Source: JAFECT01 sp964432415
GTDB taxonomy: Bacteria; Pseudomonadota; Alphaproteobacteria; Caulobacterales; Caulobacteraceae
Reading direction: 5' to 3'
DNA: 27,658 nucleotides
NCBI GenBank assembly: GCA_964432415.1
Contig: CAYSNW010000056.1
Span: forward strand, 1 to 27,658
Below the pieces are notes generated by a model that searched no databases, was not told where the DNA came from, and worked only from the letters and a program-made list of their open reading frames with translations. Position numbers and translations under genes: made by a program. This document shows, piece by piece, positions 14,833 through 23,483 of the stretch; position 1 is the stretch's first letter; each line of letters begins with the position of its first letter.

Positions 14833-15030
14833 GGCGTGCAGCTTGCCGCGATTCGCGGCTAAGCTAAGAAGGTCTACCGCTTCCTTGCTTCGGCCATGAA
14901 TTGGGCCTTGGGCCTGTCCACTCGAGCGACGCGGGCTACCTCGAGGCGAGCATTCTGGGGTGGTCGAAGTCGTCCAGGCCGCGAACCTTCCGGGACTCTA
15001 CCCAGGCAAGAATCACTGCAGATTGCGCCC

Positions 15031-15729
15031 ATGCAAGACTGGCGCGCCTACCTATACACGGCCTGCATTCTGTCGGTCCCAGTGATCGTCATCGTGTCTA
15101 GCCATACAGGGCTCGGGGAAGCCACTCCACCTTGGGCGAATCCTGATTGGTACATTGCAATCGGAACGATTGCCCTCGCGGTGGTTACCAGCCTGCTCTG
15201 GGTAGCCACCTACCGTCTCTGGCAAGACGCGAAGGAACAGCGCGAAATTTCAAGGGCCAGTCTTCGCTTGGCCCAAGAAACAGCGAAAAAGCAGCTCCGA
15301 GCATATATTGGATGTATTCAAGCAAACGCCGAACTCAAGATCGGCTCCAGGCCAATTGTCCATCTCAAACTGAAAAACGCCGGCGTTTCGCCGGGCTTGG
15401 TCGAAGAGTTTTTGGTCAATATGGTCGTAAGCAAGATCGGCCGCCCAAACATACCGTCACCATTGCCGGCGACGGAAGCGTCCACAATGCCGATAATGCC
15501 CGGTGGTTACATGGAGGGGCGCTGGGAAGTGGGAGAGATTTGGACTGACACAGATCAACGTGCGTTTGTCGATGGTCAATTGAAAATAGAAGTCAATGGT
15601 CGAGTAGTCTATCTCGACATATATGACGAGCGACACAAAACGGACTTCAACCTTATCTACTCAAAAGATCATAGGACAGTGGAAACCGGATTGATGATCC
15701 CGCGCTCAGAGGGGAACAGCATGACTTAA
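15031..15729 (+). CDS. Unrecognised membrane-anchored protein in low-GC patch
   Basis: The product is 232 residues from the ATG at 15031. An earlier in-frame start at 14896 would add 45 Arg/Thr/Ser-rich residues that do not look like protein. Two hydrophobic segments (about residues 7-22, YTACILSVPVIVIVSS, and 39-58, IAIGTIALAVVTSLLWVATY) are followed by a short coiled-coil-like stretch (QDAKEQREISRASLRLAQETAKKQLRAY is its core region) and a soluble beta-rich domain (about 90-225). The layout of two helices, a coiled coil and a beta domain ending in a Tyr-rich region is common among uncharacterised accessory-region proteins. Codons such as AAA, ATA and AAT are far more frequent than elsewhere in the window. 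No function is assigned. Confidence 0.72.
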   Translation: MQDWRAYLYTACILSVPVIVIVSSHTGLGEATPPWANPDWYIAIGTIALAVVTSLLWVATYRLWQDAKEQREISRASLRLAQETAKKQLRAYIGCIQANAELKIGSRPIVHLKLKNAGVSPGLVEEFLVNMVVSKIGRPNIPSPLPATEASTMPIMPGGYMEGRWEVGEIWTDTDQRAFVDGQLKIEVNGRVVYLDIYDERHKTDFNLIYSKDHRTVETGLMIPRSEGNSMT

Positions 15730-15752
15730 TCTCTCGCCCAACTATACCCTCC

Positions 15753-16928
15753 TCAAAGCTGCGACAGGCTGTACACCAGCAGCCCCACCATCATCGCACC
15801 GAAAGCAACGGCGCTGATCGACCAGACCACCAGGGTCTTGAGCGCCGCCCCCAGGATGGTCGAGCCGTAGGCGCCTCTGAGCGTCTGGAACAGGTTGACC
15901 GGGGTCCACAGCCACAGGAAGCCGAACCACCAGCTCCACAGGCCGATCGGCAGGATCAGGCCGAAGGCGTTGCTCAGGAAGTTGAAGGACAGGACGTTCA
16001 TCGCCACCAGCAGATGGTCGTAGAGGAACAGGTCCTTGCGCCGGCCATAGACCATGGCGAGCGTCAGGCCCACGATCGGCAGCAGCAGCACCGCCATCCG
16101 ATGGGCCCAGCCGAAGACGATCATCAGGTAGTAGTCCTGGTTGGCGACCGCCTTCTTGATGGCGGGGTTGAACCAGTCGTTGAAGCCGTTGCGGGAGGCG
16201 GGGCCCGTCCGGTGCGGCGGGCGTGGATACCGGTCCCCCGCGGCCTTGACCGCCGCGTCCTGGGCCGCCTGAGGATCGCCGCGGGCGATGGAGTCCGCCC
16301 GCGCCAGGTTCATGGCGTAGGCCCGCTCGACATTGATGGTGTGGCGCGCGAAGCCGCGCTCGACCGCGGCGCGCGCCTTGTCGGTCTCGGCCTCCTTCAG
16401 CTCCGTGGCGTGGTCCCGGGCGATCTCGGCCAGGTCGATGGCGTGCTCCTTGACCGCGCTGGCCCGGATCCGCGCCGCCTCGGCCGCCCGTCCCTGGGGC
16501 GTGGCCAGCCGCGCGGCCTTGGCCCGGTTCTGCTCGTCCTGCAGCAGCCGCAGTTCGTGCACCGCGTGCTCGGCCGCGAAGATCAGGAGCAGCAGGGCCA
16601 CCAGAAAGGTGCGGAACGGCGGCACGTGTCGGGCGGTGCGGCCCTCCACGTAGTCGCGCGCCAGCAGGCCCGGGCGGAAAAACAGGGCGGGGATGGTGCG
16701 CCACAGCCGCCCGTCGAAATGGAACAGGCCCTCGAAGGCTTCCACCACCAGGTGCAGGATCGAGCGCTTGTGGTCGTCGCTGTTCTGGCCGCAGGCGTGA
16801 CAGAACGGCCCCTGCAGGATGGCGCCGCAGTTGGCGCAGGGCTTGCCGATGGGCGGGTCGGGCCTGTGGCGCCGTCCCGCCAGTCCGCGCAGCCAGTCCG
16901 CCGCCACCGCTTCCAGTTCGCCCAACAT
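15753..16928 (-). CDS. DUF3667 family membrane protein with N-terminal zinc ribbon
   Basis: The product is 391 residues. A zinc ribbon with C31-x2-C34 and C43-x2-C46 (PCANCGAI, FCHACGQN) is followed by the DUF3667 region (HLVVEAFEGLFHFDGRLWRTIPALFFRPG and YVEGRTARHVPPFRTFL), then one membrane segment near 105-120. A charged Ala/Glu/Arg-rich helical stretch of about 120 residues (about 120-245) sits between this first segment and four further hydrophobic segments (about 262-390). That long insert probably forms an extra-cytoplasmic or cytoplasmic coiled coil. Function is unknown. It is convergent with the 15031 gene (23 bases between stops), and codon use returns to the high-GC style of the rest of the window. 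Confidence 0.87.
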   Translation of the reverse strand: MLGELEAVAADWLRGLAGRRHRPDPPIGKPCANCGAILQGPFCHACGQNSDDHKRSILHLVVEAFEGLFHFDGRLWRTIPALFFRPGLLARDYVEGRTARHVPPFRTFLVALLLLIFAAEHAVHELRLLQDEQNRAKAARLATPQGRAAEAARIRASAVKEHAIDLAEIARDHATELKEAETDKARAAVERGFARHTINVERAYAMNLARADSIARGDPQAAQDAAVKAAGDRYPRPPHRTGPASRNGFNDWFNPAIKKAVANQDYYLMIVFGWAHRMAVLLLPIVGLTLAMVYGRRKDLFLYDHLLVAMNVLSFNFLSNAFGLILPIGLWSWWFGFLWLWTPVNLFQTLRGAYGSTILGAALKTLVVWSISAVAFGAMMVGLLVYSLSQL

Positions 16929-17090
16929 CCCACCGCCCCGCCGTCTCGGGGCAACTTCGGGGGAGGCGCGAGCGGGATCAAGCCCCGGGGCGGGGCCGAT
17001 CGAATTTTGCGATGAACAGGCTGTCGGATCGGACGAGGGTCGCGCGTCCTTAGTCGGTCACACGGACAAAGGCCCCCAAGGACCCCGGCC

Positions 17091-17447
17091 ATGACCGACC
17101 TCGCCCTCCCCACCGCCGCTCCGGCCTCGGAAGAGTTCCGCCGTCGCGCCCGCCTCTACACGGGGCGGGTGCTCAGCGCCCTGTTCGTCGCCTTGCTCGC
17201 CTATGACGCCGCCGTGCGCCTGGCGGGGCAGGGCGTTCTCGCCGCCGGATGCGAGATCGGGCTGATGGGGCTCTATCTGATCCGGCGCACGGCGGGGCTG
17301 GGAGCGGCGCTGGTCACCGGCCTGCTGATGGGCTCGGCGGTTCTGCGCGCCTGGAGCGGGGCGCCGGCCGAGGCTGCGGCGCTGTTCGCGGTTTACCTTA
17401 CCGGGCTGGGCTGGGGCGGGCTCTGGCTGCGGCGGGGCATGGCTTGA
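17091..17447 (+). CDS. DoxX-like small membrane protein
   Basis: The product is 118 residues with four hydrophobic segments (about 24-42, 46-64, 67-85 and 92-112). The order ARLYTGRVLSALFVALLAYDAAVRLAG, then LYLIRRTAGLGAALVTGLLMGSAVLR, resembles the DoxX-like family pattern (R-x-x-x-LSALF-x-x-D-x-x-x-KL, then PRTA-LGA-LLTG), with the usual Pro replaced here by Arg. Function is not established for these proteins. It is divergent from the DUF3667 gene, and the single-domain receiver gene follows 44 bases later, perhaps with its own start. Confidence 0.6.
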   Translation: MTDLALPTAAPASEEFRRRARLYTGRVLSALFVALLAYDAAVRLAGQGVLAAGCEIGLMGLYLIRRTAGLGAALVTGLLMGSAVLRAWSGAPAEAAALFAVYLTGLGWGGLWLRRGMA

Positions 17448-17491
17448 ACACGTTCACCGTTCCTTAGCCGGATTCATGATTAATCCCGGCC

Positions 17492-17884
17492 ATGGCCAGT
17501 TCCCTACCCCCCGCCCCCAAGAAGCTCGTCCAGGTTCTCGTGGTCGACGACAACCCGACCAACCGCCTCTTGCTGCAGCGGGTGGTGGAGGCCTTCGGAG
17601 GTCAGGCCTGCACCGCCGACGACGGCCAACAGGCCCTTGACCGGATCGCCGAACAGACCTTCGACATGGTGTTCATGGACATCGCCATGCCGGTGATGGA
17701 CGGGATGGCGGCGACCAAGCAGGCCCGGGCCAACGGCCTGGAGACCCAGATCGTGGCGGTCACGGCCCACTATGGCGCCGGCGACATGCCCGAGCTGACC
17801 GAGGCCGGCTTCGACGGCCTGATCACCAAGCCCTTCGACGTCGGCGCGGTGTTCCAGCGGCTGGAACAGGTCACCTCGCACTAG
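17492..17884 (+). CDS. Single-domain response regulator (hybrid-kinase-type receiver)
   Basis: The product is 130 residues: a short Pro/Lys N-terminal tail, then one receiver domain and no output domain. The acidic pair is D19-D20 in VLVVDDNPTNR, the phosphoacceptor is Asp63 in MVFMDIAMPVMDG, the switch Thr is T91 and the Lys is K113 in GLITKPFDV. DDNPTNR and MDIAMPVMDG are typical of receivers attached to hybrid histidine kinases, so this may be a stand-alone relay receiver served by an HPt protein. No HPt gene is in the window. A hybrid kinase with a similar receiver lies 3.7 kb downstream, but a functional link is speculative. Confidence 0.9.
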   Translation: MASSLPPAPKKLVQVLVVDDNPTNRLLLQRVVEAFGGQACTADDGQQALDRIAEQTFDMVFMDIAMPVMDGMAATKQARANGLETQIVAVTAHYGAGDMPELTEAGFDGLITKPFDVGAVFQRLEQVTSH

Positions 17885-18024
17885 CGGCGCGCCTGCGACC
17901 CGCTGCCGCAGCCGCCGAATAAGGCGAAAAGGCGGCGGATAATCATTGACGGAACCTTAACGCCGGGCTTCTCTTCGCTCCGCGATCCGGGGGGATCGCG
18001 CTTGAGTGTGTCGGGGGGACTGGC

Positions 18025-18249
18025 GTGCAGCGTCATTACTATGTGCATCAGCACGCGGACCAGTGGCTGGTCCGCAACGGAGACCGGGTGATCGCCCGCT
18101 TCGAGTCGTATGACGAGGCCGCCAGGGCCGCCCGCCGTATGGCCCAGCAGGAGGCCAACGTGCTCAAGATATTCACCTCGGTGCACATTCCCGACTACCA
18201 CGGCGCCTTCCAGCCCGAGTGGTCCTACGGAACCCTCGGCGCCCGCTGA
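18025..18249 (+). CDS. Small DUF2188-like protein
   Basis: The product is 74 residues from a GTG start with GGGGGGAC five bases upstream. The pattern HYYVHQHADQWLVRNGDRVIARFESYDEAARAARRMAQQE matches the DUF2188 layout: a Tyr-x-Val strand, a Trp-x-Val strand, then a helix with EA-x-x-AAR-x-x-A. The C-terminal tail (IPDYHGAFQPEWSYG) is aromatic-rich. Function is unknown. It is convergent with the secreted-protein gene, with 14 bases between the stops. Confidence 0.72.
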   Translation: MQRHYYVHQHADQWLVRNGDRVIARFESYDEAARAARRMAQQEANVLKIFTSVHIPDYHGAFQPEWSYGTLGAR

Positions 18250-18263
18250 GCCTAGCTCGCGCC

Positions 18264-18782
18264 CTATTGGGTGATGTGGAACGACGCGAAGAAGCGCGCC
18301 GAATCCGCGTCGGTCAGCAGCTCGGCCGAGCCCGCCGGCACGACCACCATCACCGTGAAGGCGCGCTTGCCCGTCACGAAGGTCCGTAGACGGATCGAAT
18401 CCTTCTCGTCGCTCGAGGTCACTTCCCAGCCCTGGTGCGAGCCGGCGCGCACCGGCGTCGGCCCGGCGACGACGGTCCGGTCCTTGATCGCTCCGTCCAG
18501 CACCGCCCGCGCCAGGTCCGCCTCCGGCCCGATCATGCCGGGGTTGGCGGACAGGTCGCTCGAGCTGGTGAAATAGACCCGCCCCGAGTCCGGGACGTAG
18601 ATGAAGACGGTCGGCACCCCGCCGCCGTCGGTCTCGATCCCCTTGTCCTGCCGCGTGGGCTGGGCCGGGAAGTCGACGCCGAAGGCCAGGTCCGGATAGA
18701 CGAAGCTCTGCCAGGCGGCGGCGAAGGCGGGGGCGACGAAGAAGGTCGCGGCGGCCACGACGGCGATCAGGGCGGAACGCAT
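18264..18782 (-). CDS. Secreted hypothetical protein
   Basis: The product is 172 residues. The ATG at 18782 is preferred to the one six bases upstream because GGAGG lies seven bases before it, whereas it would touch the earlier ATG. A signal peptide (about residues 1-21, MRSALIAVVAAATFFVAPAFA) precedes a single domain that opens WQSFVYPDLAFGVDFPAQPT and continues with VFIYVPDSGRVYFTSSSD and GWEVTSSDEKDSIRLRTFVTGKRAFTVMVVVP. The opening resembles the F-P-x-x-P style of many small periplasmic PsbP-like domains, but I do not assign a family. It is divergent from the S9 peptidase, with 178 bases between starts. Confidence 0.8.
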   Translation of the reverse strand: MRSALIAVVAAATFFVAPAFAAAWQSFVYPDLAFGVDFPAQPTRQDKGIETDGGGVPTVFIYVPDSGRVYFTSSSDLSANPGMIGPEADLARAVLDGAIKDRTVVAGPTPVRAGSHQGWEVTSSDEKDSIRLRTFVTGKRAFTVMVVVPAGSAELLTDADSARFFASFHITQ

Positions 18783-18960
18783 GGGCATCCTCCGGAAGTC
18801 GGGCGCCGGGAGCAGGCCGCGGCAGGCCACAATGCGGCGCCTTGGGCGACATTGCAAAACGGGGCCGGCGACGGGATCGCCGCGAATTGTCTCCGATACG
18901 AGACTTGACCGCCGGGGGTGGTCTGGGGTGTCCTATGGTTGTCTTCGGGGGGAATATTCC

Positions 18961-20928
18961 ATGTTCAGGCGAACCGCTGCCGCCGCCGTCCTGGCGGCCG
19001 GGCTCTTCATGGCCGCGGGCGCGGCCCGGGCCGTCCAGCCGCTGGAGGCCTACGGGGCTCTGCCCTACATCGAGACCAGCCAGTTCAAGCTGTCGGCCTC
19101 GGGCGCGCGCATCGCTTTTGTGGCCCGCAATCCCGACGGCACCCGCCAGCTGATCGTGCGCGAACTCTCAGGCGCGACCCTGACCTCGGCCAACATCACC
19201 ACCAACAAGGTGCGAGGGCTGCGCTGGGCCGGCGACGACTATGTGCTGCTGACCACCTCCTCGACCCTGAACAACCTGGACTCCAGCCGCTCGGCCGTGG
19301 CCGAATTCGCCCAGGTGGTGGTGATCAATGTGAAGACGGGCGCCAGCTTCGCGGTCTTCAGCCACGACAAGTCGATCTACCCCTCGGTCTTCGGCCTGTA
19401 CGGCGTCGCCCAGAAGGACGGCCGCTGGGTCGGCTACTTCGGCGGCGTCACCCTGCAGGGCATGGGCAACGGCTTTGTCGACTTCGCCCAGGGCGGCCAG
19501 CGCCACATGCCCGACCACGCCTACACCGATCTCTATGAGGTGGAGCTCGAGACCGCCAAGGCGACCAAGGTGCTCGGCGGGTCGGAAAAGATCGACGCCT
19601 GGGCCATGGGATCGGACGGCGTGGTCGTCGCCCATTCGGAATACGACCAGGCGACCGGCAAGTGGCGCGCGGTGGCGGGCACGGGCGCCGGCCAGCCGCT
19701 GCTGACCCTGGTCAGCCCGACCCACGACACCGCCCTTGTCGGCGTGGGACGCAAGCCCGGCACCGTCCTCATCGCCAGCAGCGACGCCGGCCAGCCCGCC
19801 CTGGCCGAGTACGACCTGGCCACCGGCGAGCCCACGCCGCTGCTCGCCGAATACGCCATCGACGCGGAATTGCGTGACCAGAACAACACCCTGGTCGGCG
19901 CCAAGGTCGCGGGCGAGCGGTCGAAGAGCCTGTTCGTGGACCCCGCCATCCAGGCCGGGTGGGAAAAGGCCTCCAAGCCCTTCAAGGCGGAGACCGTGAA
20001 CTACGTCTCGGCCAGCGCCGACTGGAAGAAGTGGCTGCTGTTCACCGAAGGCGACGGCGATTCCGGCACCTACTGGATGGTGGACCTGACCACCCACAAG
20101 GCCGAGGCCGTGGCCACGACCTACCCCTCCATCGAGCCCGGCGACGTCGGCCCGACCCGCATGGTCTCCTACGCCGCCGCCGACGGCACGGCGCTGAAGG
20201 GCGTGCTCACCCTGCCGCCGGGCAAGGAGCCTAAGGGCCTGCCGGTGGTGGTCATGCCCCACGGCGGCCCCCAGGCGCATGACAGCCTGCGCTTCGACTG
20301 GCTGGCCCAGGCCTTCGCCTCGCGGGGCTACGCGGTGTTCCAGCCCAACTTCCGCGGCTCGGACGGCGGCACGGTGGACTTCATCAAGGCCGGCTACGGC
20401 GAATGGGGCCGCAAGATGCAGACCGACGTCTCCGACGGCCTGGCCGAGCTGGTCAAGCAGGGGATCGTCGATCCGAAACGCGCCTGCATCGTGGGCGCCA
20501 GCTACGGCGGCTATGCCGCCCTGGCCGGAGTCACCATCCAGAACGGCCTGTATCGCTGCGCTGTGTCCTACGCCGGTCTGTCCGATCTCAAGATCATCCT
20601 GCGCGACAGCGGCGACAGCAACGAGACCATCCGCACCTGGAAGGTGTTCTTCGGCGCCCGCGGCGCCGGCGATCCGGTGGTGCGCCAGGTCTCGCCCCTG
20701 TACCAGGCCGAGCGGGCCGATGCGCCGATCCTGCTGATCCACGGCAAGGACGACACGGTGGTGGACATCACCCAGAGCAAGTTGATGCTCAATGCGCTGA
20801 ACGGCGCCCACAAGCCGGTGGAATACGTCGAGATCGTCGGCGCCGACCACTGGCTGTCGACCGAGGCCGCCCGCATCCAGGTGCTGAAGGCCGCCGTCGA
20901 GTTCGTGCAGAAGAACAATCCGAGCTAG
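18961..20928 (+). CDS. Secreted S9-family (prolyl oligopeptidase-like) peptidase
   Basis: The product is 655 residues. The ATG at 18961 gives a signal peptide (residues 1-24, ending GAARA); upstream in-frame codons belong to the divergent promoter region. After an N-terminal beta-propeller-like part (about 30-385) comes the alpha/beta-hydrolase domain: VVVMPHGGPQAHD, the nucleophile Ser514 in GASYGGYAAL, Asp598 in HGKDDTVVD, and His630 in GADHWLS, in the S9 order. It would cleave peptides in the periplasm or outside the cell. The specificity (dipeptidyl, acylaminoacyl or prolyl) cannot be read from sequence. A two-tier palindrome starts within its stop codon. A second S9 peptidase of different sequence lies 2.5 kb away on the other strand. 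Confidence 0.92.
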   Translation: MFRRTAAAAVLAAGLFMAAGAARAVQPLEAYGALPYIETSQFKLSASGARIAFVARNPDGTRQLIVRELSGATLTSANITTNKVRGLRWAGDDYVLLTTSSTLNNLDSSRSAVAEFAQVVVINVKTGASFAVFSHDKSIYPSVFGLYGVAQKDGRWVGYFGGVTLQGMGNGFVDFAQGGQRHMPDHAYTDLYEVELETAKATKVLGGSEKIDAWAMGSDGVVVAHSEYDQATGKWRAVAGTGAGQPLLTLVSPTHDTALVGVGRKPGTVLIASSDAGQPALAEYDLATGEPTPLLAEYAIDAELRDQNNTLVGAKVAGERSKSLFVDPAIQAGWEKASKPFKAETVNYVSASADWKKWLLFTEGDGDSGTYWMVDLTTHKAEAVATTYPSIEPGDVGPTRMVSYAAADGTALKGVLTLPPGKEPKGLPVVVMPHGGPQAHDSLRFDWLAQAFASRGYAVFQPNFRGSDGGTVDFIKAGYGEWGRKMQTDVSDGLAELVKQGIVDPKRACIVGASYGGYAALAGVTIQNGLYRCAVSYAGLSDLKIILRDSGDSNETIRTWKVFFGARGAGDPVVRQVSPLYQAERADAPILLIHGKDDTVVDITQSKLMLNALNGAHKPVEYVEIVGADHWLSTEAARIQVLKAAVEFVQKNNPS

Positions 20929-20973
20929 GACCTGTCAGCAAAAGTGTTGCGCACTTTTGCGCCCGGACAGGTC
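20929..20973. repeat. Two-tier palindrome at convergent junction, copy 2
   Basis: The outer stem 20929-20936/20966-20973 (8 bp, GACCTGTC/GACAGGTC) encloses an inner stem 20938-20946/20952-20960 identical to that of copy 1 at 2661-2708. The string CACTTTTGCGCCCGGACAGG is shared exactly by both copies. The outer stem has lost one base on each side relative to copy 1 (GAGCC against GACC, GGCTC against GGTC), keeping the pairing. It lies between the S9 peptidase stop and the DUF2147 stop, which converge. Confidence 0.8.
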
Positions 20974-21003
20974 CGCAAGCCAAAATCGCTGGCCGGGCCG
21001 GCC

Positions 21004-21432
21004 TCAGCGCACCCGCACCCAGACCTGGGCCTTGCACAGGATCATCAGCACGCAGCCCTCCACCTTCAGACGGTCGGGGGCCAGCAGCCGCATGTGGGAT
21101 TCGTAGAGGTTGCCGTCCTCGGGATTGTAGATGCGGCCGCCGTCCCAGCGGGTGGGGCCACCATGGAAACCGGAAAGCAGCATCAAGCCCTTCAGGGGCC
21201 GGGTCTTCAGCCGCGGGTCGTGGTTCTGGCTGTCGGGCAGGCGCGGGTCGGCGCTGATCTTGGTCGAGCCCAGGATGCGGCCGCAGAGCTGGGCGCCGCA
21301 GGGCAGGATCTCCACCAGCCCCTGGTCCAGCGGCGTGCGCCAGACCCCTACCGCCGAGGCGGGGGCCGCCAAGGCGGCCGCCGGCAGGCCAAGCGCCCCG
21401 ATCACGGCCAGCAGGGTCAGGGTGCGGGTCAT
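21004..21432 (-). CDS. Secreted DUF2147 family protein
   Basis: The product is 142 residues. GAGGAAG eight bases before the ATG supports the start. A signal peptide (about 1-22, ending AAALA) precedes the DUF2147 fold: VGVWRTPLDQGLVEILPCGAQLCGRIL, a middle with TRPLKGLMLLSGFHGGPTRWDGGRIYNPEDGNLYESHMRLL, then DRLKVEGCVLMILCKAQVWVRV. DUF2147 proteins are small periplasmic beta-barrels of unknown ligand. The two cysteine pairs (CGAQLCG and CVLMILC) could form disulphides once exported. It is divergent from the hybrid kinase gene, 134 bases away. Confidence 0.9.
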   Translation of the reverse strand: MTRTLTLLAVIGALGLPAAALAAPASAVGVWRTPLDQGLVEILPCGAQLCGRILGSTKISADPRLPDSQNHDPRLKTRPLKGLMLLSGFHGGPTRWDGGRIYNPEDGNLYESHMRLLAPDRLKVEGCVLMILCKAQVWVRVR

Positions 21433-21566
21433 GGCGGCTTCCTCGCGGTTTGGCCTCCCTGTCTAGCGGGCGAACCTCACCGGAAGGTTGCCGCGCCGAC
21501 TGTCCGTGCGCCCACCTAATCTTCACCTTTTTGGGTCAGGTTCGGCTCTTCGTGGGGAGTGCGGCC

Positions 21567-23329
<1,763 letters not shown>

Positions 23330-23330
<1 letters not shown>

Positions 23331-23467
23331 TTCCTCCCCTTCAGGGGAGGGGGACCAAACGAAGTTTGGTGGAGGGGCCTACTCCAGCCGAAACAACGTC
23401 AGGGTCTTCATTGGGCCAAGTCCCCTCCACCGCCTTCGGCGGTCCCCCTCCCCTGAAGGGGAGGAAT
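23330..23467. repeat. Long palindromic intergenic element, short copy
   Basis: Perfect 27-base inverted ends lie at 23330-23356 and 23441-23467, starting on the last base of the kinase stop codon. Nested inside are GGTGGAGGGG (23368-23377) and its complement (23422-23431), plus two small hairpins, ACCAAAC-GAA-GTTTGGT (23354-23370) and ACCGCC-TTC-GGCGGT (23430-23443). The whole could fold as a cloverleaf or cruciform. The long copy at 1781-2205 shares the ends, the GTTTGGTGGAGGGGCCT box and the GGTCTTCAT-GGGCCAAG box. It ends 17 bases from the stop of the converging S9 peptidase. Confidence 0.85.
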
Positions 23468-23483
23468 GAGGGGGCCCTTCCCC

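Noticed and set aside
17945..17975. GGAAC at about 17951 as a stress-sigma promoter for the DUF2188-like gene
   Set aside because: The bases 16-17 positions downstream are TCTT/CTTC rather than CGTT, so the -10 element is missing.
19168..20850. 560-codon minus-strand frame opposite the S9 peptidase
   Set aside because: It is a shadow of a gene with a complete signal peptide and S9 catalytic triad; His/Val/Gly/Asp-rich low-complexity sequence.
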